From NCBI GenBank assembly GCA_964421565.1, contig CAYQXJ010000001.1, positions 124,001 through 188,000 on the forward strand: DNA of 64,000 nucleotides, in the 5' to 3' direction. Shown piece by piece: positions 36,698-45,605 of this stretch; the first letter of the stretch is position 1, and every line of letters begins with the position of its first letter. Made by a program: the position numbers and the translations under genes. The stretch comes from CAYQXJ01 sp964421565 (GTDB taxonomy: Bacteria; Planctomycetota; Brocadiia; SM23-32). The notes below the pieces were generated by a model. That model saw only the letters and a program-made list of their open reading frames with translations, was not told the DNA's origin and did no database searches.

Positions 36698-37843
36698 TCA
36701 GCGCGCCGGGGCCGACATCTCGCGGCGCTCTCCGTCGACGGTGACGGCGGCGACCTGGCTGAGCGGCCACGTGTGGATGGTGCTGCCCTCGTCGGCCCTG
36801 GTCTCGAAGACCACCTGCTGTTCGGTGAGCTGCATGATCCAGCCCGTGAAGCGGCGGCCGTCGCGCAGTTCGACCGCGTCGCGGGCCTGCGACCAGTCGG
36901 TGCGGGCAGGCAGTTCGCGCAGCAGGTTGACGGGGGCGCGGTCGTCGGTAAGGACCGGCGTGTCGGGGTGGGGCCGCAGGCCGGGGCGTAGCTGGCGGGC
37001 GACCTGCCGAAGGTCGAAGCTGAACTCGTGGTCGGCCATCAGGTATTCCGCCCGCTGGGCGGCGCCGGGGGGGGCGAGGGGCTCGACATGCGGGCCCGTG
37101 GAGACCAGCATGGCGTTGGTGCTCTGGCGCCCCGGGTAGACCTGGCAATGGCCGAAAACGTCGATGAAGGTGCGCAGCTCGGCGTCGGCGAGGCGGTTCG
37201 TGTGGAAGATGTTGGCCACGACCACGCCGTCGTCGGCGAGCACGCGCCGGACCTCCTGCAGGAACTCGCGGGTCATCAGGTGAAAGGGGATGTATTCGCT
37301 GGTGAACGCGTCGAGCACGATCAGATCATACTTCGGCGCCCCGTCGCGGCGCAGCCGGCGCTTGATGAACATGCGTCCGTCGTTGATGTGGACGGTGAGC
37401 CGGGCGTCTTCGCGGAAACCGAAGAAACGCTTTGCGACGGGGGGTACGTCGGGGTCGATCTCGGCGACGTCGATCAGGGCATCGGGATAGTGGCGGCGCA
37501 GTGTTCGCGGGATGACGCCGCCGCCGAGACCGAGCACCAGTATGCGGCGGGGGTCGGGATTGTAGAGCAGGCCGCACATGGCCAGCCGGGTGTACTCGTG
37601 CACGTGGCGGTGCAGGTTGCTCATGTCGACGCTGCTCTGGTAGATACCGCTGCGTCGGCCGAAGCGCAGGTGGACCACCGATCCGCTTCGGTAGACGTAA
37701 ATCCTGTGATAAAGGGAGTTTGTGCGGAAGACGAGTTCGCCGTTCTCGGCTCCGGCGGCGCGAACCAGGAGGCCGAGTCCGACGGCGAGCAACGCGGCGG
37801 GCAGCAGGGCCGCCAGCAGGCGCATGCGGTGGCGTCCGCTCAA
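36698..37843 (-). CDS. Spermidine synthase-like methyltransferase-fold domain (catalytic half of a split gene)
   Basis: This 381-residue protein has an N-terminal hydrophobic anchor (LLAALLPAALLAVGLGLLV) and then a spermidine-synthase fold. The nucleotide-binding loop RILVLGLGGGVIPRTL, the ribose-binding acid in DVAEIDPDV and the LIVLDAFTSEYIPFHL active-site strand are present. Residues about 320-381 form an extra small beta domain. I set the start at a TTG (37841-37843) that overlaps the stop of the upstream gene as TTGA, with a GAGGGGGG binding site 6 bases before. An ATG at 37825 is the alternative. In many bacteria this catalytic domain is fused to a membrane domain; here it is split, with translational coupling. 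The true substrate is uncertain. Confidence 0.82.
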   Translation of the reverse strand: MSGRHRMRLLAALLPAALLAVGLGLLVRAAGAENGELVFRTNSLYHRIYVYRSGSVVHLRFGRRSGIYQSSVDMSNLHRHVHEYTRLAMCGLLYNPDPRRILVLGLGGGVIPRTLRRHYPDALIDVAEIDPDVPPVAKRFFGFREDARLTVHINDGRMFIKRRLRRDGAPKYDLIVLDAFTSEYIPFHLMTREFLQEVRRVLADDGVVVANIFHTNRLADAELRTFIDVFGHCQVYPGRQSTNAMLVSTGPHVEPLAPPGAAQRAEYLMADHEFSFDLRQVARQLRPGLRPHPDTPVLTDDRAPVNLLRELPARTDWSQARDAVELRDGRRFTGWIMQLTEQQVVFETRADEGSTIHTWPLSQVAAVTVDGERREMSAPAR

Positions 37844-38508
37844 GGTTCGCCCCCCTCGCGCGGCGGAGTCCTGCCGCGTGTTCGCACCGCAGAGCAGAGC
37901 AAGAGAGCCAGCCCGACTGCCGCGAGCACGATTCCGCTGATGGTAAGCATTCGCGTCACGGAGAGCCTCAGCAGGTAGAAAGCCGTCACGATGGTGCCGG
38001 CGAAGCTGGCGACAGTGGAGGCGGCAAGCACGAGCCCGGCGTTCAGCCCCGAGCGTTCGGCGCGCGTGGTCAGCCAGCCCACGGCGGTGGGGGAGACCAT
38101 GCCGAGCATGGCCATCGGCGCTCCAAACAGCGCGAGCGCCGCGAGCAGCGAGCCCCATTCGTCGCTGAACCCGGCGTCCAGAAGCCGGTCGCAGAGCGGT
38201 TCGACGGCACGCGGCATGGCGCAGAGCCAGACGCCGGCGGCGAGGAGGGCGACGCCGAGGATCGGCCCGCTCGCCTGCTTGCCCGAGAGCCAGCCGCCGA
38301 GCATGTAGCCGACCGAGAGGCTGAGCAGGAACACGCCGATGACGCTGCCCATGGTGACGTAGATGGCACTGCCGAAGTAGGGGGTGAGGAGGCGCGCGCC
38401 GAGGATCTCCGTCTGCATGACCAGCCAGCCGCAGACGGCGACTACGGCCATGATGGCGAGGCGGCCGGCCGGATGGTGGCCGGCGGGTTGTGGCGTGGAT
38501 GCAGGCAT
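37840..38508 (-). CDS. Membrane half of a fused MFS/spermidine-synthase-type protein
   Basis: This 222-residue integral membrane protein has six or seven helices. It begins with GWLVMQTEILGARLLTPYFG, the typical N-terminal signature of the membrane domain in fused MFS/spermidine synthases; SVGYMLGGWLSGK and MVSPTAVGWLTTRAERSG follow. It ends at 37840 and its stop overlaps the start of the catalytic half by 4 bases. So this looks like one ancestral gene divided in two, or the two-gene ancestral state. Neither half shows decay. The start ATG at 38508 has no clear ribosome binding site. The AraC gene lies 73 bases upstream on the same strand. Confidence 0.85.
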   Translation of the reverse strand: MPASTPQPAGHHPAGRLAIMAVVAVCGWLVMQTEILGARLLTPYFGSAIYVTMGSVIGVFLLSLSVGYMLGGWLSGKQASGPILGVALLAAGVWLCAMPRAVEPLCDRLLDAGFSDEWGSLLAALALFGAPMAMLGMVSPTAVGWLTTRAERSGLNAGLVLAASTVASFAGTIVTAFYLLRLSVTRMLTISGIVLAAVGLALLLCSAVRTRGRTPPREGGEP

Positions 38509-38581
38509 GTCAGGCCACGATATCCGGGGCCGCGGTGGCCCGCAAGCGCCGTCGGCCCGGGCGGCGCGGGCAAGGCGGGCT

Positions 38582-39418
38582 TCAGGCGAACTCGCTCGGG
38601 GGCCGGCCCACGTGTTTGCGGAACAGGCGCGCGAAGTAACTCGGGTCGCGGATGCCGACTCGCCGGGCCACCTGCGAGACGTTCAGAGACGCCTTGCGCA
38701 GCAGTCGGCGGGCGTGGTCCAGTCGCACGCGGATCAGGTAGGCGGTGGGTGGCAGGCCGAAGAGGCGGCGGAAAGAGGTGCACAGGTGGCCGTCGGAGAG
38801 CCCGGTCACCCGGCGGAAGTCCTGGTAGGACAGGCTGTCCGCGTAGCGCGTGTCGAGCAGGTGTTTCAAGGCATACATGGCGACCTTGTTCTTGCCCTGC
38901 GCGCGGGGACGGCCGCTCCTCGCGCCGAGAGCCAGCAGCCGCTGAAGCACCGGCCAGAGCAGCAGCGGCCCCTCCTCGCGCTGGCGGCGCAGGGCCTGCA
39001 GCAGGGCGGCCGCGAGCCTTCTGAGCGGTTCACCCGGCGGGCAATGGACCACCAGCGGGAGCAGCGGAGCGACGTCCGGCGGGACCGGTTGCAGAAGCGT
39101 CTCGTCGAACGGCTCCCCCTCCAGGCTCATGATCGGCAGCTCGTCCGGCTGCGTATACGGCTGCCAGCCGAAGTGAACGCAATGGCGGACGGTTTTATCT
39201 CCGCCCTCCACCCACGTCTCGTGGGGCACTCCGGGCGGGATGAGGCACGCCCCCCCGGCGCTCATCTCATGCACGTCGCCGGCGATGGAAAGCCGATGGC
39301 GGCCCTCCGAGGTGTAGATCAGTTCCGTGTCAAAGATCACGCGGGGCGTCTCGTGCCAGGTGTCGCCCGTGTGGCCCTCCCACAGCAGGCGGAAGTGAGG
39401 AGTGAACGGTTCGAACAT
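38582..39418 (-). CDS. AraC family transcriptional regulator
   Basis: This regulator of about 278 residues has an N-terminal cupin-like sensor (about 1-130: SAGGACLIPPGVPHETW is the cupin-type strand pair) and a C-terminal double helix-turn-helix (about 180-275). SLSYQDFRRVTGLSDGHL and NVSQVARRVGIRDPSYFARL are followed by FRKHVGRPPSEF. It probably binds a sugar and controls the divergent plus-strand sugar operon (39997-46502). The ATG at 39418 is used; a GTG four codons earlier and a TTG at 39451 are alternatives. A TATAAT lies on the minus strand at 39511-39516. Confidence 0.88.
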   Translation of the reverse strand: MFEPFTPHFRLLWEGHTGDTWHETPRVIFDTELIYTSEGRHRLSIAGDVHEMSAGGACLIPPGVPHETWVEGGDKTVRHCVHFGWQPYTQPDELPIMSLEGEPFDETLLQPVPPDVAPLLPLVVHCPPGEPLRRLAAALLQALRRQREEGPLLLWPVLQRLLALGARSGRPRAQGKNKVAMYALKHLLDTRYADSLSYQDFRRVTGLSDGHLCTSFRRLFGLPPTAYLIRVRLDHARRLLRKASLNVSQVARRVGIRDPSYFARLFRKHVGRPPSEFA

Positions 39419-39510
39419 GGGGATGCTCACCAACGAAAGGACGGATCGCAAAAAAGTGCTGATAAACGCAAGACGTTCGCCTTGAAGCGCGCGCCGGCGG
39501 TGTTATGGTC

Positions 39511-39516
39511 ATTATA
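39511..39516 (-). promoter_or_regulatory. -10 element (TATAAT) upstream of the AraC gene
   Basis: A perfect TATAAT hexamer on the minus strand lies about 95 bases before the start of the AraC gene. No clear -35 is seen, which is usual for an activator-dependent promoter. Confidence 0.35.
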
Positions 39517-39655
39517 GGCGTCAGTGCGTTGCCGTGCGCCAGTAGATTCAGCCTGACGAAGCATCGTTTGGTCGGTGCCCGTCATCGATCGACCCTGGCC
39601 GCAGAGCGAGCAGCGTCAGAAGAGTTCTGTGCGTTTTCTTCGGTCAGGTAGAGAG

Positions 39656-39910
39656 ATGGCGAGGTCTGCTGTCGGAGTCTGTGTGGCGTTGGTAGTGCTG
39701 CTCCTCCTCTTGTACGTGGCCGCACGTCGCACGGACGATGTGCCGGGCGGCGCGTGGATGTTCAAGACGCACTCCGGCTCGCCCTGGTCAGGCTGCACGG
39801 TTGGCCTGAGCGCGCCGCAGACAACGGGTGACGGGCTGGCGGGGCCGCCGCAACGGCCCGGTGCCGAACCGCCCGACGAGCGAAGACGGCAACCCGCTCG
39901 GCAGGACTGA
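39656..39910 (+). CDS. Hypothetical small protein with one N-terminal hydrophobic segment
   Basis: This is a possible 84-residue protein starting at the ATG at 39656, with a weak AGG-type site about 8 bases upstream. Residues 4-22 (SAVGVCVALVVLLLLLYVA) form a clear transmembrane helix or signal anchor. The rest is short, Pro/Arg/Gly-rich and unlike anything I recognise. The C-terminus is very basic. The case rests mainly on the hydrophobic segment and position before the sugar operon. The Arg- and Pro-rich tail could equally be a chance frame in GC-rich DNA. Confidence 0.35.
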   Translation: MARSAVGVCVALVVLLLLLYVAARRTDDVPGGAWMFKTHSGSPWSGCTVGLSAPQTTGDGLAGPPQRPGAEPPDERRRQPARQD

Positions 39911-39996
39911 GCCGGCCCGGGACGCCGAACAGTGCCGCCAGCGCGACCGCTTCGCGGCAGTGCCTTCAACAGCGAGCACCAGCGGAGTCCGATCTC

Positions 39997-41994
39997 ATGG
40001 GGCACATGGGTCGTTTCTGCAAGAGCCATCCCGACTTCCACGTGCCCGCGCACGTCGCCGTGGGCGGGGCACTCGACGGACGCGAATACGGCCGTCGGCT
40101 GCGGCAGAGCGGGGCCGACACCGTGGTCGCCTTCGCCAAGTGTCACTACGGATTCTCCTACTATCCGACCAGGGTCGGCACACCGCATCCCCAGCTTCAG
40201 ACGGACATGGTCGGCCGGATCGTCGAGGGCTGCCATGCTCACGGCATCGCCGTGGTCGCCTACTTCAGCACCTTCCTGGACCGGGCCGCCGTCGAGCAGC
40301 ATCCCGACTGGGCTTCGCGCAACCGTGAAGGGCAGCTCGAGGGCGGCCATTACGGGCGCGTCTGCCTCAACGGCCCGTACGCCCGCGAGTTGCTGATCCC
40401 CCAGGGCAGGGAGCTGCTGGAGGAATACGATGTCGACGAGGTGTTCTTTGACACCATGACTACCTTCAATCCGTGCTACTGCGAGAACTGCCGGCGCGAG
40501 TTCGGCCGGCCGATTCCCGACGGGCCGCAGGATGAAGACTGGCTGGCCTACGTGCAATGGTACTACGCGCAGTTCACGGCATTCTTCCCGCGCGTCGCGC
40601 AGGCGATGCACGCGGTGCGCGACATCCCCTGCATCTTCAACTGGATGTGGGGGGCGCGCGACCCAACGCCGCCGCCGGAGGGCATCGACGGCCTGCTGGG
40701 AGACGACCAGTACGGCGGAGAGTCGGCCACCTACAACTGCCGCTACTGGGCCGGCTGCGGCCTGCCCTTTGAATACATGACCGGGCGTTTCGTGGCCGGC
40801 CTCGGCGACTGGAACAGCGGCACGCCGACCATGTACCGCTACGCGGCGGCCGCCAGCATCGCCAATGGCGGCGGCTTCTGGCTCATCGACCGCATGCTGC
40901 CGGACGGCTCCTTGCCCGAGGAAGCCTACAGGCTGATATCCGCCCCGTTCCATTTCATCCGCAGACGACTTGACTACGTGCGCGGCGCGCGGCATCTGCC
41001 GGAGGTAGGCGTGCTGAACGGCTGGACTCACCTGGTCGGACCGGACCTGCGCTTCTTCCCCAACGCCGAAGAGCGCCGGCGGCGCGGCTCTGCCTACAGG
41101 GGCGCATCGGAGCTGCTGACGACCTGGGGCCGGCATTTCACCGGTCTGAGCGAACAGGCGCTCGTGCAGCGCGGCAGCGATTACCGGCTTATCATCGTGC
41201 CGGAGCACGAGTTCTTGCGCGACGACGTGGCGGCTGCCCTGCGGGACTACGTCGAGGACGGCACATATCTGCTGGTCACGCAGTCGGCGGGCGCGGAGCC
41301 CATTGCCGAACTGCTCGAACTGGCCGGCATCCGCGTGGACGGGTTCACCGAGGCCGATCACGGGTACTTCGACGGTGAGCCCGATGTCCTTCAGCGCAGC
41401 CCGTTTGCGCGCATCGTGCCGGACGGCGCCGAACCGGCGCGCGGCTACCGGCCGCCGGTCGGCGGCGGGGCGCGATTCGGCCACGGGTTCGCGCCCGGGG
41501 CCCAGCAGGGGCAGTTCCCGGCGATAACGCTCAACCGTTTCGGGCGCGGACTGGTCGGCTACATCGGCGCGCCCGTCTTCGCCGGCTATCACCGCTACTA
41601 CGACCATCACACGGCGCGTGTCGTGCTCGACGTGATCGACCGCCTGCTGCCCGACCCCCTCGTGCGTTCGCACGCACCAGCGAATGTCGAAACATCAGTG
41701 ACGCGCAAGGAAGACGATCTGCTGGTGCACCTGGTCAACCACAACGCCCGGGAGCGCAAGTCGGCCGGCTACGTCTCCGTCGTGCACCACATGCCGGAGC
41801 TGCGCGACTTGCGGTTTGACATCCGCTCGGCGCCGGGCGCGCACCGTGTGCTCAGCGTGCCGGACGAGCGCGAGTTGGCCTATCGGGAATCGGACGGCTA
41901 CCTGCAGCTTGTCGTGCCGCGACTGCATATCATGGAGAGCCTGCTGCTGCCCGGCTACTTCAGCGCCGGCGGCGGCCGCTCAGGAGGGGAGTGA
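39997..41994 (+). CDS. Glycoside hydrolase-like protein with beta-galactosidase trimerisation-type domain
   Basis: This 665-residue cytoplasmic protein has an N-terminal (beta/alpha)8-like region at about 20-330: DTVVAFAKCHYGFSYYPT, VVAYFSTFLDRAAVEQHPDW, and the acidic YDVDEVFFDTMTTFNPCYC. The nearby pair of Cys in CYCENCRREFG could bind a metal. Residues about 340-580 resemble the GH42-type trimerisation domain (YRLIIVPEHEFLRDDVAAAL, then YLLVTQSAGAEP). The overall layout recalls GH29/GH42-related hypothetical glycosidases. Its stop overlaps the start of the next gene by one base. The ATG at 39997 has GGAG about 9 bases upstream. A galactosidase or fucosidase activity is plausible, but the catalytic residues cannot be assigned with confidence. 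Confidence 0.68.
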   Translation: MGHMGRFCKSHPDFHVPAHVAVGGALDGREYGRRLRQSGADTVVAFAKCHYGFSYYPTRVGTPHPQLQTDMVGRIVEGCHAHGIAVVAYFSTFLDRAAVEQHPDWASRNREGQLEGGHYGRVCLNGPYARELLIPQGRELLEEYDVDEVFFDTMTTFNPCYCENCRREFGRPIPDGPQDEDWLAYVQWYYAQFTAFFPRVAQAMHAVRDIPCIFNWMWGARDPTPPPEGIDGLLGDDQYGGESATYNCRYWAGCGLPFEYMTGRFVAGLGDWNSGTPTMYRYAAAASIANGGGFWLIDRMLPDGSLPEEAYRLISAPFHFIRRRLDYVRGARHLPEVGVLNGWTHLVGPDLRFFPNAEERRRRGSAYRGASELLTTWGRHFTGLSEQALVQRGSDYRLIIVPEHEFLRDDVAAALRDYVEDGTYLLVTQSAGAEPIAELLELAGIRVDGFTEADHGYFDGEPDVLQRSPFARIVPDGAEPARGYRPPVGGGARFGHGFAPGAQQGQFPAITLNRFGRGLVGYIGAPVFAGYHRYYDHHTARVVLDVIDRLLPDPLVRSHAPANVETSVTRKEDDLLVHLVNHNARERKSAGYVSVVHHMPELRDLRFDIRSAPGAHRVLSVPDERELAYRESDGYLQLVVPRLHIMESLLLPGYFSAGGGRSGGE

Positions 41995-43217
41995 TGAGTT
42001 CCGACGCTGTCTGTGAACGAGCGATGGAGCAGGGAGAGGGCATCCTGCGGCTTGCGCCGAACTGGGTGCCGCGTGTCTTCTGCGTGCCGGGGCGACGCAT
42101 CAAGCTGCACCCGGACGATTACTACGCGATGGGCGCCGAGAGGGGCGGCATTGACGAGCGCTGGTTCTCGTCCACCACCCCGGCCGACAACGGGCCCCGG
42201 ACTTCTGAGAACGAGGGCCTGAGCCTCGTCGTTTTCGAGGATAACGGCCGCGTGGAGAAGGCGCTGCTGGCCGAGGCGGTGCAGAAGCTCAAGGGTCGGC
42301 TCATCGGCGAGCGTCTGTGGCAGCAGTACGGCAAGTGGCCGATGTACTCCAAGTTCTTCGACAACCAGGGGCCGCTGCCGCACCACATACACCACCGCGA
42401 CGAGCACGCGGCAAACGTCGGCCAGCTCGGAAAGCCCGAGGCATACTACTTCCCCACGCAGCTAAACAACCACGGCGGCGACTTCCCCTTCACCTTCTTC
42501 GGGTTCCGTCCGGGCACCACGAAGGGCGAAGTGCGCGCTTGCCTGGAGCGCTTCGGCGAGGGCGACAATCGCATCACGGCCCTCTCGCGCGCCTATCAGC
42601 TCGAGCCCGGCACCGGCTGGAACGTGCCCCCCGGCGTGCTCCACGCGCCGGGCAGCCTGTGCACCTATGAGCCGCAGCGCGCATCCGACGTGTTCGCCAT
42701 GTTCCAGTCCGTCATTCACAACCGCCAGGTCGTCGACGAAGAACTGCTCTGGAAGGATACCCCCGACGGGAAGGTGGGTGACGTCGACTACCTGATGGAG
42801 ATCATGGACTGGGAGGCGAACATCGACGAGCGGTTCGCCGAGCACCACTTCATGCGGCCCAGACCCGTGCGCCCCGTCGAGGAGATAGAGGCCGAGGGCT
42901 ACCGCGAGAACTGGGTCTGCTATCGCTCCGATGCCTTCAGCGCCAAGGAACTGACAGTGCTGCCTGCCAGCACGGTCACCATACGCGATGCCGCCGCCTA
43001 CGGCCTGATCATGATGCAGGGCCACGGGCGTATGGGCGTCTGGGACGTCGAGTCGCCGGCCCTCATCCGCTACGGCCAGCTCACCCACGATGAGTTCTTC
43101 GTCAGCGAGGAGGCCGCCCGAGATGGCGTGACCATCGTCAACCCGTCCCACACCGACCCGCTGGTCATGCTGAAGCATTTCGGCCCCGGCAATCCCGACC
43201 TCGAGCTCGGCGGCTGA
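41994..43217 (+). CDS. Cupin-fold protein resembling type I mannose-6-phosphate isomerase
   Basis: This 407-residue cytoplasmic protein starts at an ATG whose first base is the last base of the upstream stop (TGATG), with GGAGGGGAG just before; the two genes are translationally coupled. Cupin metal-ligand patterns are visible: KLHPDDYYAMG near residue 40, PLPHHIHHRDEHA near 125, and LEPGTGWNVPPGVLHAPG near 205. These resemble the metal-binding and active-site strands of type I phosphomannose isomerases, although overall similarity is distant. A second cupin half follows (KELTVLPASTVTIRDAA). It is probably a metal-dependent sugar isomerase or a sugar-binding relative. Position between two glycosidases supports a sugar role. 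Confidence 0.65.
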   Translation: MSSDAVCERAMEQGEGILRLAPNWVPRVFCVPGRRIKLHPDDYYAMGAERGGIDERWFSSTTPADNGPRTSENEGLSLVVFEDNGRVEKALLAEAVQKLKGRLIGERLWQQYGKWPMYSKFFDNQGPLPHHIHHRDEHAANVGQLGKPEAYYFPTQLNNHGGDFPFTFFGFRPGTTKGEVRACLERFGEGDNRITALSRAYQLEPGTGWNVPPGVLHAPGSLCTYEPQRASDVFAMFQSVIHNRQVVDEELLWKDTPDGKVGDVDYLMEIMDWEANIDERFAEHHFMRPRPVRPVEEIEAEGYRENWVCYRSDAFSAKELTVLPASTVTIRDAAAYGLIMMQGHGRMGVWDVESPALIRYGQLTHDEFFVSEEAARDGVTIVNPSHTDPLVMLKHFGPGNPDLELGG

Positions 43218-43260
43218 CGCCGCAATACCGCGCCGCAGCGCCTGCTGGAAGGAACAGAAC

Positions 43261-45540
43261 GTGAGCAGCAGCCAATTGCAGACGAAGCTGTATCGGTCCC
43301 TCTGGTACGACGCCCCCGCGCAGGAGTGGACCTGCGCCCTGCCGGTGGGCAACGGCAAACTCGGCGCGATGCTCTTCGGCGGGGTGCAGCGGGAGCGTGT
43401 GTTGCTGAACGAGGACACGATATGGGCCGGCGGGGTGCGCGAGATGCACCGCCCCGACTCCGCCGGGCGGATCCGAAAGATGCGCGAACTCCTCTTCGAG
43501 CGCAAATACGCCGAGGCGGAGCAGTACTGCCGCGAGCAGTTCATGGTGGAGGACACCGTGCACGGTCGCTATCAGCCCCTGGGCGCCCTGCACATGGAGT
43601 TCGATCTCGGCGCGGAGGCGACCGACTATCGACGGGAGCTGGACATCGCCGACGCCGTGGGGACGGTGACGTTCCGGCAGAACGGCGTCCAATACCGGCG
43701 CCGGCTCTTCGCCAGTGCGGTGGATCAGGTGATCGTCCTTCGGCTGAGCGCGAGCGAGCCGGGCAGCATTGACCTGACGCTGAGCGTCGACCGTCCGTGT
43801 GGGCTGCGCGGCGAGGCAGTGTGTGACGATACGCTGGTGCTGCAAGGCCGCAGCGGCGACGGCAACCCTCCGCCGGGCGTGGGCTTCGAAGGGTGGGTCC
43901 GGGTGCTGACGGACGGCGGCCGTTGCGAGGCGACACGGGAAGGCGTTCGAGTCGGCGGCGCCGACGCCGTCACCGTCCTGGTGGCCGCCGCGACGGACTA
44001 CAACCTGGCCGACCCGGCAAGCCCGCTCTCGAAGGACCTCGGCGCCGAATGCCGGGCCCGGCTCGCCGCCGCTGCCGCGAGGCCCTTCGAGCAGTTGCTA
44101 CGCGAACACGTCCGCGACCACCGCCGGTTCTTCGACCGCCTTACGCTGGACATCGAATGCCCCGACATGACGCACCTGCCCATGGACCGGCGCGTCGCCG
44201 CGCTCAAAGAGGGTGGCGAGGACCCACAGCTCCTTCTGTTCTACTTCCACTACTGCCGCTACCTGCTGATCTGCGCATCGCGCCCCGGCTCGATGCCGTC
44301 GAACCTGCTGGGCGTGTGGAACCCCATGCTCAACCCGCCGTGGCACTGCCACTATCAGTACAACGTGAACACGCAGGAGAACTACTGGATCGCGGAGCCG
44401 CTCGCCCTCTCGGACTGTCACGAGCCGTTCTTCGACCTGACCGAGGCGCTGCTGCCGTCGGGGCGGCGGGCGGCCGAGGCATTCGGCTGCCGGGGTTTCA
44501 CCGCCGCCGGGGCGTACACCACCGCCTGGCTGGTGACGGCATGCCAGGGGGCGACGTCATGGGGCATGTGGGTGGTGGGCGGTGGCTGGAACCTGCAGCA
44601 CTTCATGCAGCATTACCGCTTCACGCTCGATCGGCAGTTCCTCCAGCAGCGCACCTATCCCTTGCTCGCCGAACAGGCGACCTTCTTTTTGGACTGGCTG
44701 GTCGAAGACCCCGAGACGGGCGAACTGGTGTCCGGACCGAGCGCCTCGCCCGAGAACAGGTTCCTCGACGAGGACGGCAACCGCTGCGTGGTGAGCATGG
44801 GCTGCTCGTGCGACCAAGAGGTCATCTGGGACACGTTCACCAACCTGCTGGAGGCCGCCGAAGTGCTCGGGCTGGAGGACGAACTGACCCGCGCGGTAGA
44901 GGACGCCCTCGAAAGGCTCGCAATGCCGGCCATCGGTTCCGACGGACGCTTGATGGAATGGCGGCAGGAATTCCAGGAGGCCGAACCGGGGCACCGCCAC
45001 GTCTCGCACCTCTACGGCGGCATGCCCGGCAACCGGATCACGGTGCGCAAGACGCCCGAGCTGGCCGAAGCCGTCCGCCAGTCCATCAACGGGCGGCTGG
45101 AGGCCGGCTACCATGCCCAGGGCTGGAGCCTCGGCTGGGTGGTGTCCATTCTGGTGCGCCTGCTCGATGGGCAGAAGGCCCTCGAGCTGATCGAGAACAT
45201 GTACTGCCCGAAGCTCTACCCAAACCTCTTCATCGACGCCCACGGGCAAGTGCAGGTCGGCGACATGATGGGCGTGCCCGCCGCAATGGCGGAGATGCTG
45301 GTGCAGAGCCATGACGGCGAGATCCAACTGCTGCCCGCCCTCCCCGAGAAGTGGTCGAAGGGCGCCCTGAGCGGCTTCTGCGCGGAAGGCGCCTTCAGCG
45401 TGAGCATGCAGTGGCAGGACGGAGAGCTCCAGAGCGCCGCCATCTCATCGCGCAAGGGAGGCCCCTGCACCGTGCGATACGGCAACCGGGTCGCTACGCT
45501 GAACACGCGCGCGGGCGAGCAGTACAGGCTTTCCTTCTGA
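43261..45540 (+). CDS. GH95 family glycosidase (alpha-L-fucosidase-like)
   Basis: This 759-residue enzyme has the normal GH95 layout: a beta-sandwich N-domain (ALPVGNGKLGAMLFGG, LLNEDTIWAGG), a linker, an (alpha/alpha)6 barrel and a C-terminal beta domain. HYQYNVNTQENYWIAEPL gives the paired Asn residues and GPSASPENRF the catalytic Glu. The region normally reading FQIDGNFG before AEMLLQSH here reads VQVGDMMG, so the usual catalytic Asp position is Gly with an Asp one place later. No signal peptide is seen. The GTG start at 43261 has AAGGA 7 bases upstream. GH95 members act on alpha-1,2-fucosides or alpha-L-galactosides; the changed motif makes the exact activity uncertain. Confidence 0.88.
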   Translation: MSSSQLQTKLYRSLWYDAPAQEWTCALPVGNGKLGAMLFGGVQRERVLLNEDTIWAGGVREMHRPDSAGRIRKMRELLFERKYAEAEQYCREQFMVEDTVHGRYQPLGALHMEFDLGAEATDYRRELDIADAVGTVTFRQNGVQYRRRLFASAVDQVIVLRLSASEPGSIDLTLSVDRPCGLRGEAVCDDTLVLQGRSGDGNPPPGVGFEGWVRVLTDGGRCEATREGVRVGGADAVTVLVAAATDYNLADPASPLSKDLGAECRARLAAAAARPFEQLLREHVRDHRRFFDRLTLDIECPDMTHLPMDRRVAALKEGGEDPQLLLFYFHYCRYLLICASRPGSMPSNLLGVWNPMLNPPWHCHYQYNVNTQENYWIAEPLALSDCHEPFFDLTEALLPSGRRAAEAFGCRGFTAAGAYTTAWLVTACQGATSWGMWVVGGGWNLQHFMQHYRFTLDRQFLQQRTYPLLAEQATFFLDWLVEDPETGELVSGPSASPENRFLDEDGNRCVVSMGCSCDQEVIWDTFTNLLEAAEVLGLEDELTRAVEDALERLAMPAIGSDGRLMEWRQEFQEAEPGHRHVSHLYGGMPGNRITVRKTPELAEAVRQSINGRLEAGYHAQGWSLGWVVSILVRLLDGQKALELIENMYCPKLYPNLFIDAHGQVQVGDMMGVPAAMAEMLVQSHDGEIQLLPALPEKWSKGALSGFCAEGAFSVSMQWQDGELQSAAISSRKGGPCTVRYGNRVATLNTRAGEQYRLSF

Positions 45541-45605
45541 CTGGCGAGGGCCCGCCGCCCGAAACGTTCGACCCAACCCAGACCATTCGCCGAAAGGGAT
45601 TGCAG

